The notes below the pieces were generated by a model that had not been told where the DNA came from, ran no database searches, and saw only the letters and a program-made list of their open reading frames with translations. A DNA stretch of 64,000 bases from Pseudobutyrivibrio sp. (GTDB lineage: Bacteria > Bacillota > Clostridia > Lachnospirales > Lachnospiraceae). Positions within the stretch are counted from its first letter, which is position 1; the number at the start of each line of letters is the position of its first letter. The stretch lies in NCBI RefSeq assembly GCF_017471675.1, contig NZ_JAFUSK010000002.1:17851-81850 (forward strand). The letters are read 5' to 3'. Positions 34,583-44,388 of the stretch are shown piece by piece. Position numbers and translations under genes: made by a program.

Positions 34583-34945
34583 ATGATACTTCTTTCTTCG
34601 GCGGGGGAAAGCTTCTTTCAATTGATTTTTGCCTTATTTGTATTTGTGGGGGTTCTTGCACTTACCGCTTTTGTCACAAAGTGGATTGCAGGATATCAAA
34701 AGACAGTGGGGGCAAATAAAAATCTAGAGATAATTGAGGCTATCAGACTATCAAATAATAAATTTGTACAAATTGTTAGAGCTGGTGAGGATAAATACTT
34801 CGTAGTTGCCACAGGTAAGGACGAGGTTACACTTTTAGGTGAATTATCCTCATCACAGCTCAAAGAGTTAGATGAGCCTGTTGAAAGTATTCAACCTGTT
34901 GATTTTAAAACAGTTTTAGAGAAGCTTTCCAAGAAACAAAAATAA
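34583..34945 (+). CDS. fliO: Flagellar biosynthetic protein FliO
   Basis: 120 residues from ATG 34583. A TTG at 34574, overlapping the cheY stop, is an alternative; neither has a strong ribosome site. One membrane helix (FFQLIFALFVFVGVLALTAFVTKWIAG) is followed by a small cytosolic domain (NKNLEIIEAIRLSNNKFVQIVRAGEDKYFVVATGKDEVTLLGEL) with the FliO pattern. FliO assists assembly of the FliP ring of the export gate. Confidence 0.9.
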   Translation: MILLSSAGESFFQLIFALFVFVGVLALTAFVTKWIAGYQKTVGANKNLEIIEAIRLSNNKFVQIVRAGEDKYFVVATGKDEVTLLGELSSSQLKELDEPVESIQPVDFKTVLEKLSKKQK

Positions 34946-34963
34946 TTAGGCGGCGAGATTGTT

Positions 34964-35824
34964 ATGAAAAAATTAAAGAAGGGGTATGTGATTTTTAGCC
35001 TGATTTTTTCACTGGCTGTTATTTCATATACACTTTTTACTTGGAGCATGGAAGCTTATGCAACTGAATATGGTACAGAATATGGGGCCAGTAACGAGGG
35101 CTATGGTGCAACTGAAAATGCACCTAATGCATCGGACGAGGTTGTCGGCAGCGGAAATAAGGGCTTTTCATTAACATTTGATGGTGAGGACGGCAATTTT
35201 ACAGCTACGCTTAGAATGCTACTTGTTCTTACTATCATTACCTTAGCGCCTTCAATTCTGATAATGCTTACATCCTTTACCAGATGCGTCATTGTGCTTC
35301 ACTTTGTTCGCGCTGCTATTGGAACTAATACAGCGCCTCCAAATCAGATATTGATAGGGTTGGCGTTGTTTTTAACATTATTCATTATGTCACCTGTTTT
35401 AACTCAGATTAAAACAGATGCAATTGACCCATTTGATGCAGGCGAAATTACCCAGGAGGAAGCAATAGATGCAGCCATTACTCCTGTTAGAGAGTTTATG
35501 TATCCACAAACTCAGGAAAAGGATTTGGCTTTGTTTTGTGATATTGCAGGTATCACCTATAGCTTAGATGAATTGGACGAGGTTCCATTTACAGTTCTTG
35601 TTCCATCCTTCATTTTATCAGAGCTTAGGGCAGCCTTTATTATCGGCTTTTTGATTTATGTTCCTTTTATTGTTATTGATATGGTAGTTGCATCGGTACT
35701 TATGTCTATGGGTATGATGATGCTTCCACCTACAACTATTTCATTACCATTCAAAATGCTACTTTTCATTTTAGTAGATGGATGGGATCTTGTAATTGGC
35801 GGGTTAGTGAAAACATTCTATTAA
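34964..35824 (+). CDS. fliP: Flagellar export gate protein FliP
   Basis: 286 residues. An N-terminal hydrophobic signal-like segment precedes a short variable region with two near copies of ATEYGTEYG. The conserved body has LTIITLAPSILIMLTSFTRCVIVLHFVRAAIGTNTAPPNQILIGLALFLT and the FliP C-terminal signature MVVASVLMSMGMMMLPPTTISLPFKMLLFILVDGW. Five FliP subunits form the core of the export channel with FliQ and FliR. Confidence 0.97.
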   Translation: MKKLKKGYVIFSLIFSLAVISYTLFTWSMEAYATEYGTEYGASNEGYGATENAPNASDEVVGSGNKGFSLTFDGEDGNFTATLRMLLVLTIITLAPSILIMLTSFTRCVIVLHFVRAAIGTNTAPPNQILIGLALFLTLFIMSPVLTQIKTDAIDPFDAGEITQEEAIDAAITPVREFMYPQTQEKDLALFCDIAGITYSLDELDEVPFTVLVPSFILSELRAAFIIGFLIYVPFIVIDMVVASVLMSMGMMMLPPTTISLPFKMLLFILVDGWDLVIGGLVKTFY

Positions 35825-35853
35825 TAATAGAAAATTTTAGGAGAGGATAGGTT

Positions 35854-36123
35854 ATGACTGAAGGACAGGTATTAGATATCATTAGAAATAGTATCTACAT
35901 TCTTTTGATTACATCGTTACCACTTTTGCTAGTTTCACTTGTGATAGGTCTTGTTATCAGTATTTTTCAGACAGTCACATCTATTCAGGAGCAAACCCTT
36001 ACATTTATACCTAAGATTGTAGGGGTATTTGCGGCACTTATGTTTTTCGGTCCATGGATGCTCACAGTGCTTGTTAATTATATTACCGACCTTTGGGCAA
36101 ACTTTTCCATATACCTGGGCTAG
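35854..36123 (+). CDS. fliQ: Flagellar export gate protein FliQ
   Basis: 89 residues with two membrane helices (residues ~14-40 and ~50-75), containing the family motif SIFQTVTSIQEQTLTFIPKI. It packs around the FliP/FliR core of the export gate. SD GGAGAGGATAGG. The 29-bp gap to fliP is clean. Confidence 0.96.
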   Translation: MTEGQVLDIIRNSIYILLITSLPLLLVSLVIGLVISIFQTVTSIQEQTLTFIPKIVGVFAALMFFGPWMLTVLVNYITDLWANFSIYLG

Positions 36124-36128
36124 AATAG

Positions 36129-36908
36129 ATGTTTAGTATTAATTTTACTTTAGAAAATTTTGAATATTACTTGTTACTCCTTACCCGCATATCCATGTTT
36201 GTAGTAGTGGCGCCATTTTTTAACACAAGAAATACACCGGCTAGACTTAAAATAGGCTTTTCTGCTTTAGTTGCTTTACTTTTGTATTTTGTTGTGGATT
36301 TTAGCGCTCTTAATTACTCTACGGTAGTTGGATATGCTTTTTTAGTTGTTAAGGAGGCTATTACAGGATTAATAATAGGCTTTGCCACATTCTGTTGCAA
36401 TTTTATTATTCTGCTTTCTGGAAATATGATAGACATGAATATTGGTCTATCTATGGCACAGGAGTATGACCCATCTTTACAGACTGAAACTTCTGCAACA
36501 GGAACACTTTACAACAATTTCATTATGATTTTGTTGATTTTATCGGGAATGCATCGATTTATATTCAAGACATTTGTGGATGCATATACACTCATTCCTA
36601 TTGGGGGAACCGTATTTAAATGGGATTCATTGCTAACAAGTACCATTACCTTTATCACTGACATTTTTATTATTGGATTTAGAATTGTTCTTCCAATATT
36701 TGCAGTAATTATGGTACTTAACGCCATACTTGGAATTATGGTTAAGGTGGCACCTCAGATTCACATGTTTTCAGTTGGTGCCCAGCTTAAAATAATTGTT
36801 GGATTTGCAGTGCTGTTTCTAACAGTATTTTTGTTACCAGACATTGCTACATTTATTTTTAAAGAAATGAAGAAGATGATGTCACTTTATTTGCAGGGGT
36901 TGTATTGA
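36129..36908 (+). CDS. fliR: Flagellar export gate protein FliR
   Basis: 259 residues with about six membrane segments. Typical features are the FliR N-terminus (LLLTRISMFVVVAPFFNTRNTPARLKIGFSALVALLL), the DMNIGLSMAQEYDPSLQTETS loop and the C-terminal region MVKVAPQIHMFSVGAQLKIIVGFAVLFL. It starts 5 bp after fliQ with only a weak ribosome site, which suggests translational coupling. Confidence 0.96.
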   Translation: MFSINFTLENFEYYLLLLTRISMFVVVAPFFNTRNTPARLKIGFSALVALLLYFVVDFSALNYSTVVGYAFLVVKEAITGLIIGFATFCCNFIILLSGNMIDMNIGLSMAQEYDPSLQTETSATGTLYNNFIMILLILSGMHRFIFKTFVDAYTLIPIGGTVFKWDSLLTSTITFITDIFIIGFRIVLPIFAVIMVLNAILGIMVKVAPQIHMFSVGAQLKIIVGFAVLFLTVFLLPDIATFIFKEMKKMMSLYLQGLY

Positions 36909-38041
36909 TGTATGAAAAGAATTATTTGCTAATTCCATATAATCTGCAATTTTTTGCTCCTGACGGTGAAGGGGGCGAAAAAACAGAGGAACCTACCAGT
37001 AAAAAGCTTTCTGATGCCAGAAAAGAAGGCAAGGTTGCAAAAAGTAAAGAGATAGTAAATGGTGTATCTCTTTTGGGGTTCTTCTTTGCACTTAGGGTTT
37101 TCTTTGGATTTGCAGGTGTTCGAATAGGAGAAATCTTTAAATGGATATATGCAATTTTTCCAGATGTTGTTGGTATGAAAGATGGCCTTACCATACAAGC
37201 TTTTATTGGTATTTTTAGGTCACTTATACTTAAAACCTTAATTATTTTATTACCTTTTTTGGCAATTGGATTTGCAACTGATTTTGTTGGTAATCTAATA
37301 CAGGTGGGATGGAAGCCTACCTTAAAGCCTTTAGAGCCAAAGCTTTCTAAGTTTAATCCAATTAGTGGTTTTAAGCGTATATTTTCAAAGCAATCTATTG
37401 TAAATCTGATTTTTGCTTTAGCAAAAATTATACTTGTGTTTTATATAGCATATACAAGCATAAAGGACCAGGCTAATACATTGTTTTTACTGTATGATAT
37501 ATCTTTTAATGCTGCACTTAGTCTTATATTTCAGATTATAGTTGATACTGGAATAAAAATAAGTATTGTTTATATTGTTCTTGGCTTTGCTGACTACGCA
37601 TATCAGAGATGGAAATTCAAAGATGATATGAAGATGACTAAGCAAGAGGTTAAGGATGAATATAAAAACACAGAAGGAGATCCTCAGATTAAGGGTAAAC
37701 AACGACAGAGGATGATGGAAAGCTCTCAGCGTAGAATGATGAAAAATGTTCCACAGGCCGATGTTGTTATTACAAACCCTACTCACATTGCGGTGGCTAT
37801 TCTTTATGATAATACTAAGGACGAGGCACCGAGAGTGGTTGCAAAGGGTGAGGATTATCTTGCTAAAAAAATTAAAGATTTAGCTAAAGAAAGCGATGTT
37901 CCTATTGTTGAAAATAAGCCTCTTGCCAGAGCGCTTTACGCTACAGTAGAGATTGACGAAGCCATTCCACCAGAGCTATATCAGGCAGTGGCAGAAATCT
38001 TAGCGGTTGTTTACACCAATAGAAACAAAGAAGTTAGCTAA
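36908..38041 (+). CDS. flhB: Flagellar export switch protein FlhB
   Basis: 377 residues from ATG 36908, overlapping the fliR stop by one base (TGATG); the in-frame TTG at 36905 is less likely. Four membrane segments are followed by the cytosolic domain with the self-cleavage site NPTH (VVITNPTHIAVAI, about residue 290). Cleavage there changes export from hook to filament substrates under FliK control. The N-terminal LQFFAPDGEGGEKTEEPTSKKL is usual for Clostridia. Confidence 0.96.
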   Translation: MYEKNYLLIPYNLQFFAPDGEGGEKTEEPTSKKLSDARKEGKVAKSKEIVNGVSLLGFFFALRVFFGFAGVRIGEIFKWIYAIFPDVVGMKDGLTIQAFIGIFRSLILKTLIILLPFLAIGFATDFVGNLIQVGWKPTLKPLEPKLSKFNPISGFKRIFSKQSIVNLIFALAKIILVFYIAYTSIKDQANTLFLLYDISFNAALSLIFQIIVDTGIKISIVYIVLGFADYAYQRWKFKDDMKMTKQEVKDEYKNTEGDPQIKGKQRQRMMESSQRRMMKNVPQADVVITNPTHIAVAILYDNTKDEAPRVVAKGEDYLAKKIKDLAKESDVPIVENKPLARALYATVEIDEAIPPELYQAVAEILAVVYTNRNKEVS

Positions 38042-38064
38042 TCTTAAGGAAGGGGGAGAAGAGT

Positions 38065-40116
38065 ATGGATTTAACAGCTTCAGTTAAAAAATCTGATATT
38101 GGAATTGCAATATACTTACTTGCTGCAGTTACATTCTTTGTTATCCCTATTCCAAATTTTGTTCTTGATATAATGATTGCCTTTAATATATCTGTGGCTC
38201 TTATTATTCTTATGAATGTACTGTTTGTACAGGAAGTTTTGGACATGTCATTCTTCCCTACATTACTTTTGTTTACAACTATTTTTAGAATTTCATTAAA
38301 CGTATCTTCTACAAGACTTATTCTTTCAACAGGTGATCCAGGAAATGTAGTTAGAACCTTCGGAAGCTTCGTTGGCGGAAATAATCTTGTTATAGGTGCA
38401 ATTATCTTCTTAATTCTGATTATTATTCAGTTCATGGTAATCAATAAAGGTTCTGAACGTGTAGCTGAAGTATCAGCAAGATTTACACTGGATGCTATGC
38501 CAGGTAAACAGATGGCAATTGATGCTGACCTTAATACTGGAGCCATAGATGATGCTGAGGCTAAAAGGCGAAGAGATAAGATTCAAGAAGAATCAGCCTT
38601 CTTCGGAGCTATGGATGGTGCTACCAAGTACGTAAAGGGAGATGCTACAGCGGGCTTGATTATTACAGTAATAAACCTTGCTGGTGGTTCTGTAATGGGA
38701 ATGATGAATCAGGGATTGCCATTTGCAGAGGCTATTCAGCAGTTTGGCATTCTTACAATTGGTGATGGCCTGGTATCACAGATTCCATCTCTTTTAATAT
38801 CACTTTCAACAGGTATTCTTGTTACAAAGGGCTCTAAGGCAGCTGATTTCTCAGGAGTACTGGTAAGGCAGTTATTTGGTATTCCTAAGGTATTGTATAT
38901 TGTTGGTGCTGCCATGGCTTTCCTTGGTATTGCAACACCTTTGAACTGGGTACTGTTTGTGGCATTTGGAGCAGCTTTCATTATCACAGGTTATTCAATG
39001 TCCAAGACTCTTGGAGAAGAGGAAATTGAACATGAGGTAGCAGCAGAAGAAACTGAAGCAGAAGAAATAAGAAAGCCGGAAAATGTTGTATCTCTTTTAC
39101 AGGTTGATCCGATTGAGCTTGAATTTGGTTATGGCATTATACCACTAGCTGATGCAAATCAAGGAGGTGATTTGCTAGATAGAGTTGTTATGATTCGAAG
39201 GCAGATAGCACTAGAGCTTGGTACTGTAGTTCCTATCATCAGACTTCGTGATAACATTCAGCTTAATCCTAATCAATATATTATTAAGATTAAGGGAATT
39301 CAGGTTACAGAAGGCGAGATTCTATTCGACCATTATATGGCTATGAATCCAGGCTACGTGGAGGAGGAAATTACAGGTATTCCTACCTTTGAGCCATCCT
39401 TCCATTTGCCAGCATTATGGATAACGGAAAGCCAGAGAGAAAGAGCTGAATCTCTTGGCTATACTGTTGTAGATCCACCTTCAATTATTGCAACACATCT
39501 GACGGAGGTTATTAGAAGCCATATTGCAGAGCTTCTTACCAGACAGGATGTTCAAAATCTTATTGATAACCTTAAGGAAAGCAATCCTGTTATTGTTGAT
39601 GAGCTTGTACCAAAGCTACTTGGTCTTGGAGATGTTCAAAAGGTATTACAGAACTTGCTTTCAGAAGGGGTTTCTATCAGAGACCTTCTTACAATATTTG
39701 AAGTACTTGCAGATCATGCTACAACAACCCATGATACAGATGTACTTACAGAATATGTAAGGCAGGGATTAAAGAGAGCTATATCAGGAAGGTATTTTGC
39801 TCCTAATGAGGTGACACAGGTAATTACAGTGGATCCTAAGGTTGAGCAGGATATAATGGCTTCTATTAAGCAGACAGAGCAAGGGGCATACTTAACACTT
39901 GATCCTGAGCGAATAAAAGCCATAATAGCATCATTAGAGGAGGAAATTAAGAAGATTGAGGAGATGGGAAAAACACCTATTGTTGTTACATCTCCAATAG
40001 TGAGAATGTATTTTAAGAGTCTTACACAGGATTATGTGAAGGACTTAATTGTTGTATCTTACAATGAAATTGATTCTAATGTAGAGCTTTCATCAGTAGG
40101 TATGGTAACGGGGTAG
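38065..40116 (+). CDS. flhA: Flagellar export apparatus protein FlhA
   Basis: 683 residues. The N-terminal ~320 have about eight membrane segments and the FHIPEP-type conserved loop (RFTLDAMPGKQMAIDADLNTGAIDDAEAKRRR). The C-terminal cytosolic domain binds chaperone-substrate complexes (SYNEIDSNVELSSVGMV at the end). It forms the nonameric ring below the export gate. SD AAGGAAGGGGG. Intact. Confidence 0.98.
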   Translation: MDLTASVKKSDIGIAIYLLAAVTFFVIPIPNFVLDIMIAFNISVALIILMNVLFVQEVLDMSFFPTLLLFTTIFRISLNVSSTRLILSTGDPGNVVRTFGSFVGGNNLVIGAIIFLILIIIQFMVINKGSERVAEVSARFTLDAMPGKQMAIDADLNTGAIDDAEAKRRRDKIQEESAFFGAMDGATKYVKGDATAGLIITVINLAGGSVMGMMNQGLPFAEAIQQFGILTIGDGLVSQIPSLLISLSTGILVTKGSKAADFSGVLVRQLFGIPKVLYIVGAAMAFLGIATPLNWVLFVAFGAAFIITGYSMSKTLGEEEIEHEVAAEETEAEEIRKPENVVSLLQVDPIELEFGYGIIPLADANQGGDLLDRVVMIRRQIALELGTVVPIIRLRDNIQLNPNQYIIKIKGIQVTEGEILFDHYMAMNPGYVEEEITGIPTFEPSFHLPALWITESQRERAESLGYTVVDPPSIIATHLTEVIRSHIAELLTRQDVQNLIDNLKESNPVIVDELVPKLLGLGDVQKVLQNLLSEGVSIRDLLTIFEVLADHATTTHDTDVLTEYVRQGLKRAISGRYFAPNEVTQVITVDPKVEQDIMASIKQTEQGAYLTLDPERIKAIIASLEEEIKKIEEMGKTPIVVTSPIVRMYFKSLTQDYVKDLIVVSYNEIDSNVELSSVGMVTG

Positions 40117-40121
40117 AGTAA

Positions 40122-41513
40122 ATGACAATTAATAAGTACACAGGAAAAACTGAAGAAGAAGCAATGGAAAAGGTACGAAAGGAGCTTGGTGGCGCAGCCG
40201 TCATTATGAATGTGAAGGTTGTAAAGCCCAAGGGAATCGGCGGGTTATTCAAACATAGTACCTATGAAGTAACTGCAGCTGTTGAAGATGAGGGCTTGTC
40301 AGGTGGTGCCAAGGCATTTGCTGTGCCATCTGAAGCAAAGTCGGGCTCCTTTGAGGCCGTTGCAGACGATGCAATTATATTAAAGGATGCATTTTCTGCT
40401 GTTAATCAGGTATTAGAAAAGCAGACCCTTGCTGAGCCTGTAGTAGAAGATGCAAATATAGATACTGCTTCTGAGGTAAAATCAGCTATAGATGAATTAC
40501 CGAAAGCTACAAATAATAAAGAAGATAATTTTGAACCTTTGGCTGATAACGCTAAGCATGCAAAGCTTTTTGAGCCTACATATTCTAAGCCTGCTTATGC
40601 TAAAGCTGTGGTAAATGAAAAACAGCCTGCAAAAGTAATAAATAAAACAGAAGATGACGATATTCAAATTAAGGAATTAGAAAATAATAAGCCATCTATT
40701 GATGGGGATAATCATGTATTTGTAAAGATGCTTTACAATGTGCTTCTTGAAAATGAGGTGCAGGAAAAATATATAAATCAGGTTCTAGAGGATATGGATA
40801 AGGTTTTACGTACCAGCCATTCTTTAGATAATCTTTTGTCTAATGTATATCAAAAGATGGTACTTAAGCTTGGAACACCTACAAGGATTGTTCCGGGGGA
40901 AAGAAGACCAAAGGTTGTGTTTTTCATTGGCCCTACTGGGGTTGGAAAGACTACAACTATAGCTAAAATCGCTTCCAAATTCAAGGTTGAGGAAGGTAAA
41001 AAGGTCGGTCTTATCACTGCTGACACCTACAGAATGGCAGCAGCTAACCAGCTGCAGACCTATGCAAATATCCTAGGTGTACCTCTTAATGTAATCTATT
41101 CTCCAGAGGAGCTTTTAGATACTGTTAAAAAGCAGGTAAGAGAAAACGATGATTTAGATGTTATTTTAGTTGATACCATAGGCTTTTCTCATAAGAATGA
41201 GGAGCAAAGGCAGGACACTAAAAAACTGATATCTGCTTTAGGAGATTATTATGACAGCGAAGTCTATCTGGTTTTGTCAGCAACTACAAAGCAGAAGGAT
41301 TTAATAGATATTGCAGATTCTTATATGGAATTTGCTAAGTTTAATCTTATATTTACTAAGCTTGATGAAACTAAGTGCCTTGGAAATATTTTTAACATGA
41401 AGCTTTATACAAAGGCGCCTCTTTCATATATTACAGTTGGACAAAATGTGCCAGATGACATTGAGATTGTAAACGCCCAAAAGCTGGTAAAGCTATTATT
41501 GGGAGGAAACTAA
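40122..41513 (+). CDS. flhF: Flagellar biosynthesis GTPase FlhF
   Basis: 463 residues. The N-terminal basic domain is MTINKYTGKTEEEAMEKVRKELGGAAVIMNVK. A variable acidic linker (residues ~60-195) follows, then the SRP-type NG GTPase domain with G1 FFIGPTGVGKTTTIAKIAS, TADTYRMAAANQLQTYA, G3 DTIGFSH and G4 TKLDET. FlhF sets flagellar placement and number with FlhG. flhG begins right after the stop with SD GGGAGG. Confidence 0.96.
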   Translation: MTINKYTGKTEEEAMEKVRKELGGAAVIMNVKVVKPKGIGGLFKHSTYEVTAAVEDEGLSGGAKAFAVPSEAKSGSFEAVADDAIILKDAFSAVNQVLEKQTLAEPVVEDANIDTASEVKSAIDELPKATNNKEDNFEPLADNAKHAKLFEPTYSKPAYAKAVVNEKQPAKVINKTEDDDIQIKELENNKPSIDGDNHVFVKMLYNVLLENEVQEKYINQVLEDMDKVLRTSHSLDNLLSNVYQKMVLKLGTPTRIVPGERRPKVVFFIGPTGVGKTTTIAKIASKFKVEEGKKVGLITADTYRMAAANQLQTYANILGVPLNVIYSPEELLDTVKKQVRENDDLDVILVDTIGFSHKNEEQRQDTKKLISALGDYYDSEVYLVLSATTKQKDLIDIADSYMEFAKFNLIFTKLDETKCLGNIFNMKLYTKAPLSYITVGQNVPDDIEIVNAQKLVKLLLGGN

Positions 41514-42389
41514 ATGGATCAAGCGCAAAACCTACGAAACGTCATCAAGGCTTCAAATATCAGAACCGTTGAAAAGACAAAGGTAATTACCATAACATCT
41601 GGCAAGGGTGGAGTTGGTAAATCCAATATGGCAGTTAATCTGGCAGTTTGGTTCACTCGACTTGATAAAAAGGTAATTATTTTGGACGGGGATTTTGGCC
41701 TTGCCAATGTAGAGGTAATGTTTGGTACTTTACCTAAATACAATCTTTCTGATGTGATTTTTAAGGGGATGAGCATCAGAGATATTATAACAACAGGACC
41801 TATGGGAATAGGTTTTATATCTGGGGGATCAGGCGTAGTTGGATTAAACAATCTAAATCGTGAACAAATTGCGTTTTTAGTCCACAATCTATCACTTTTA
41901 AACGACTTATGTGATATTCTTATAATAGATACAGGTGCGGGAGTTTCGGATCAGGTATTAGAGTTCGTTTTAGCTTCTCCTGAGGTGATTTTGGTATCAA
42001 CACCAGAGCCAAGTTCCCTTACGGATTCTTATTCCCTTATGAAAGCAATGTACAAAAGTCCTAAGTATTCCAAAGACGGAACTAATGTACATTTAGTAGC
42101 TAATAAGGTTACAAGTGAGGCGGAGGGAAGAGCTGTATATGAAAAAATGAATTCTGTTGTACAAAAGTTTTTAGGTGGTAGCTTAGATTATTTAGGATAT
42201 GTGGCCTATGACAGCCAGCTTGAAAAGGCTGTAAGAAATCAAAAGGTAGTATCTATGGAATATCCTACATCTAAGGCTACAAAGTGCTTTGAATCAGTGG
42301 CTTCAAAGTTACTTAAAAAGGATGAGAGTACGCACTTTAGATGGGGTGTATCACATATATTCAATGCATTACTTAAGGATAGGGCATAG
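41514..42389 (+). CDS. flhG: MinD-like ATPase FlhG (YlxH)
   Basis: 291 residues. Deviant Walker A TSGKGGVGKSNMAVNLA (about residue 28), Walker A' and switch segments VIILDGDFGLANVEVMFG and IDTGAGVSDQVLEF, all MinD/ParA type. The N-terminal residues (MDQAQNLRNVIK, with DQAQ and LR) form the FlhF-activating helix. It limits flagellar number and stimulates FlhF GTPase. Directly adjacent to flhF. Confidence 0.95.
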   Translation: MDQAQNLRNVIKASNIRTVEKTKVITITSGKGGVGKSNMAVNLAVWFTRLDKKVIILDGDFGLANVEVMFGTLPKYNLSDVIFKGMSIRDIITTGPMGIGFISGGSGVVGLNNLNREQIAFLVHNLSLLNDLCDILIIDTGAGVSDQVLEFVLASPEVILVSTPEPSSLTDSYSLMKAMYKSPKYSKDGTNVHLVANKVTSEAEGRAVYEKMNSVVQKFLGGSLDYLGYVAYDSQLEKAVRNQKVVSMEYPTSKATKCFESVASKLLKKDESTHFRWGVSHIFNALLKDRA

Positions 42390-42392
42390 CTT

Positions 42393-43136
42393 ATGGAAAT
42401 ATTAGAACTAAGGCCTGGCACACCTATAGAGTTTTCTTTTGCCAGCACAAATTCTGACGTGGAAAGCAACATAGATGAGGATAGAAGTATTTATATCTCC
42501 AGTGTTTTTGGAGTTACCAAAAAAGAGGAGATTATATTTCATATTCCAACCAGAAAAGGACATACAGTAACAATTCCAATGAATGTTCCTTTTAATGCAG
42601 TTTTTAATACAAAACAGGGTATGTTTCAGCTTTCAGGAGAAATAACAAAAAGAGGACGCTTAGAAAATTTCCCTGTGTATGTGTTTGTTCCTGATAGCAA
42701 GCTGAAAAAGGTTCAAAGAAGAGATTATTTTAGATTCCAGTGCCTAATACCTGTAAAGGTTTTACCTATCCCTAAGGATGTGGCAATCTTGCCTAATATG
42801 GCCTTGGTTGAGGATGATTTGGAAAAATATGGAAACACCTACGGCCCGCCAGTAACAGGCAATATTTTGGACATTAGTGGCGGTGGAGCAAAATTCAGTG
42901 CCAAGACTGATATATTAACAGAAAGATATATGTATGTATCCTTTAAACTAAAATCAAAGGATATGGACGAGACAATAAATGTTATTGCAAGACGTGTAAA
43001 GACAGAGCACAAAGAAAATTTGGGTGTATATGAACATCGTATAGAATTCCTTTTTAAAGAACCGGAAGATAGAGAGACCATAATTAAGTACATTTTTGAT
43101 GAGGACCGACGTTTAAGAAAAAAAGATCAGGGGTAG
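42393..43136 (+). CDS. PilZ-domain c-di-GMP effector (YcgR/DgrA-like flagellar brake)
   Basis: 247 residues. The N-terminal YcgR-type beta domain is followed by a linker with the c-di-GMP binding motif VQRRDYFRFQCLIPVKV (RxxxR-like, about residue 112), then the PilZ barrel with the second motif DISGGGAKFSA (D/NxSxxG, about residue 158). Both ligand motifs are intact. YcgR-type proteins slow the motor when c-di-GMP is high. It lies between flhG and cheB, as in several Firmicutes, and suggests that GGDEF proteins such as the one at the left edge feed into motility. Confidence 0.9.
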   Translation: MEILELRPGTPIEFSFASTNSDVESNIDEDRSIYISSVFGVTKKEEIIFHIPTRKGHTVTIPMNVPFNAVFNTKQGMFQLSGEITKRGRLENFPVYVFVPDSKLKKVQRRDYFRFQCLIPVKVLPIPKDVAILPNMALVEDDLEKYGNTYGPPVTGNILDISGGGAKFSAKTDILTERYMYVSFKLKSKDMDETINVIARRVKTEHKENLGVYEHRIEFLFKEPEDRETIIKYIFDEDRRLRKKDQG

Positions 43137-43139
43137 GGA

Positions 43140-44384
43140 ATGTATAAGATTTTAGTTGTTGATGACTCTGCACTCATGAGAAGGATTATTTGTGATATTA
43201 TCAACGCAGATAGTGATTTTCGTGTAATTGACGTCAGTGCAGACGGCGAAGACGCTTACAACAAAATAAAGAAGACTCCATACGATTTGGTTGTACTTGA
43301 CATGGTGCTTCCTAAAATGACAGGACTTGAACTTCTTGAAAAGCTTAACAAGGAAAATCAAGATATTAATGCTGTCCTGATTAGTTCATCCTTAAAGGAA
43401 GATGCTGACAGTACAATGAAGGCAATGGAATATGGTGCACTTGATTTCGTAGTTAAGCCTATCCGTTCTAGTGGTGAAACTAGAGAAATCTTTGGAAAGC
43501 AGTTACTTGAAGCTCTCCACAACGTTACCAAATCAAGGGCTTTCAAACCAATCGTTCAAAGAGGTGGAACCTCTGATAACACTAGGTCTATCGAGGATTC
43601 CCACAGAAAGACAGCTGAAAGGATGGCAGGTGTAAGAACCAGACTTGCTGAGGCAAAGCAGGGTATTGGTAATGCGCATACTAATACTGAAAGCAACAAG
43701 GAATCAGTAGTATCAAGAATGTCTGGTACAGTATCTACTTCTACCCAAAGCTCAATTCAAAGCTCAGGTAGCAAGACTACAACACCTTCTGGCACAGGGG
43801 TTAGAACCAAAAAGTTTATTGCCCTTGCCTGCTCCACAGGAGGTCCACAGGCGCTTCATACATTTGTGCCTATGCTTCCTGCTAATCTGTCAGTACCTCT
43901 TGTTCTGGTACAACACATGCCAGAAGGCTTCACTGCATCACTTGCTGCTAGATTAAATCAGATATCCAGCATTAGCGTTAAAGAAGCCGAAGATGGAGAG
44001 TATTTTAAACCTGGAGTAGTGTATATTACACCAGGTGGTAAGCACATGAAAATCTGCGAAGACGCAAGTCATGCTGCTTATTGTCAGCTTGATGACAGCC
44101 CACCTGTAAATAGCTTGAAGCCTTGTGCTGATGTTATGTATCAGTCTTTGGCCAAATCAAGCTTTGATGAAATAATTTGTGTAGTACTTACAGGTATGGG
44201 GGCAGATGGTTCAGAAGGAATCAGGTATTTAAATCAATACAAAAAGACTTACGTTATTTCGCAAGAGGCATCTACATGTGTAGTTTATGGTATGCCTAAA
44301 GCGGTGGAACAAGGTGGGTTATCCGATGAGGTAGCGCCACTTAAATCAGTAGCTAATTCAATAGTAAAGAAACTTGGAGGTTAG
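43140..44384 (+). CDS. cheB: Chemotaxis protein-glutamate methylesterase CheB
   Basis: 414 residues. N-terminal receiver domain (VVDDSALMRRII; phospho-acceptor Asp in LVVLDMVLPKMTG, about 55; Lys in DFVVKPIR). A Ser/Thr-rich linker of ~75 residues follows. The C-terminal methylesterase has Ser in ACSTGGPQAL (about 230), His in LVQHMPEGFT and Asp in LTGMGADGSEG, a complete triad. It removes methyl groups from chemoreceptors and in some bacteria deamidates them. The linker is longer than in E. coli. Confidence 0.97.
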   Translation: MYKILVVDDSALMRRIICDIINADSDFRVIDVSADGEDAYNKIKKTPYDLVVLDMVLPKMTGLELLEKLNKENQDINAVLISSSLKEDADSTMKAMEYGALDFVVKPIRSSGETREIFGKQLLEALHNVTKSRAFKPIVQRGGTSDNTRSIEDSHRKTAERMAGVRTRLAEAKQGIGNAHTNTESNKESVVSRMSGTVSTSTQSSIQSSGSKTTTPSGTGVRTKKFIALACSTGGPQALHTFVPMLPANLSVPLVLVQHMPEGFTASLAARLNQISSISVKEAEDGEYFKPGVVYITPGGKHMKICEDASHAAYCQLDDSPPVNSLKPCADVMYQSLAKSSFDEIICVVLTGMGADGSEGIRYLNQYKKTYVISQEASTCVVYGMPKAVEQGGLSDEVAPLKSVANSIVKKLGG

Positions 44385-44388
44385 TAGG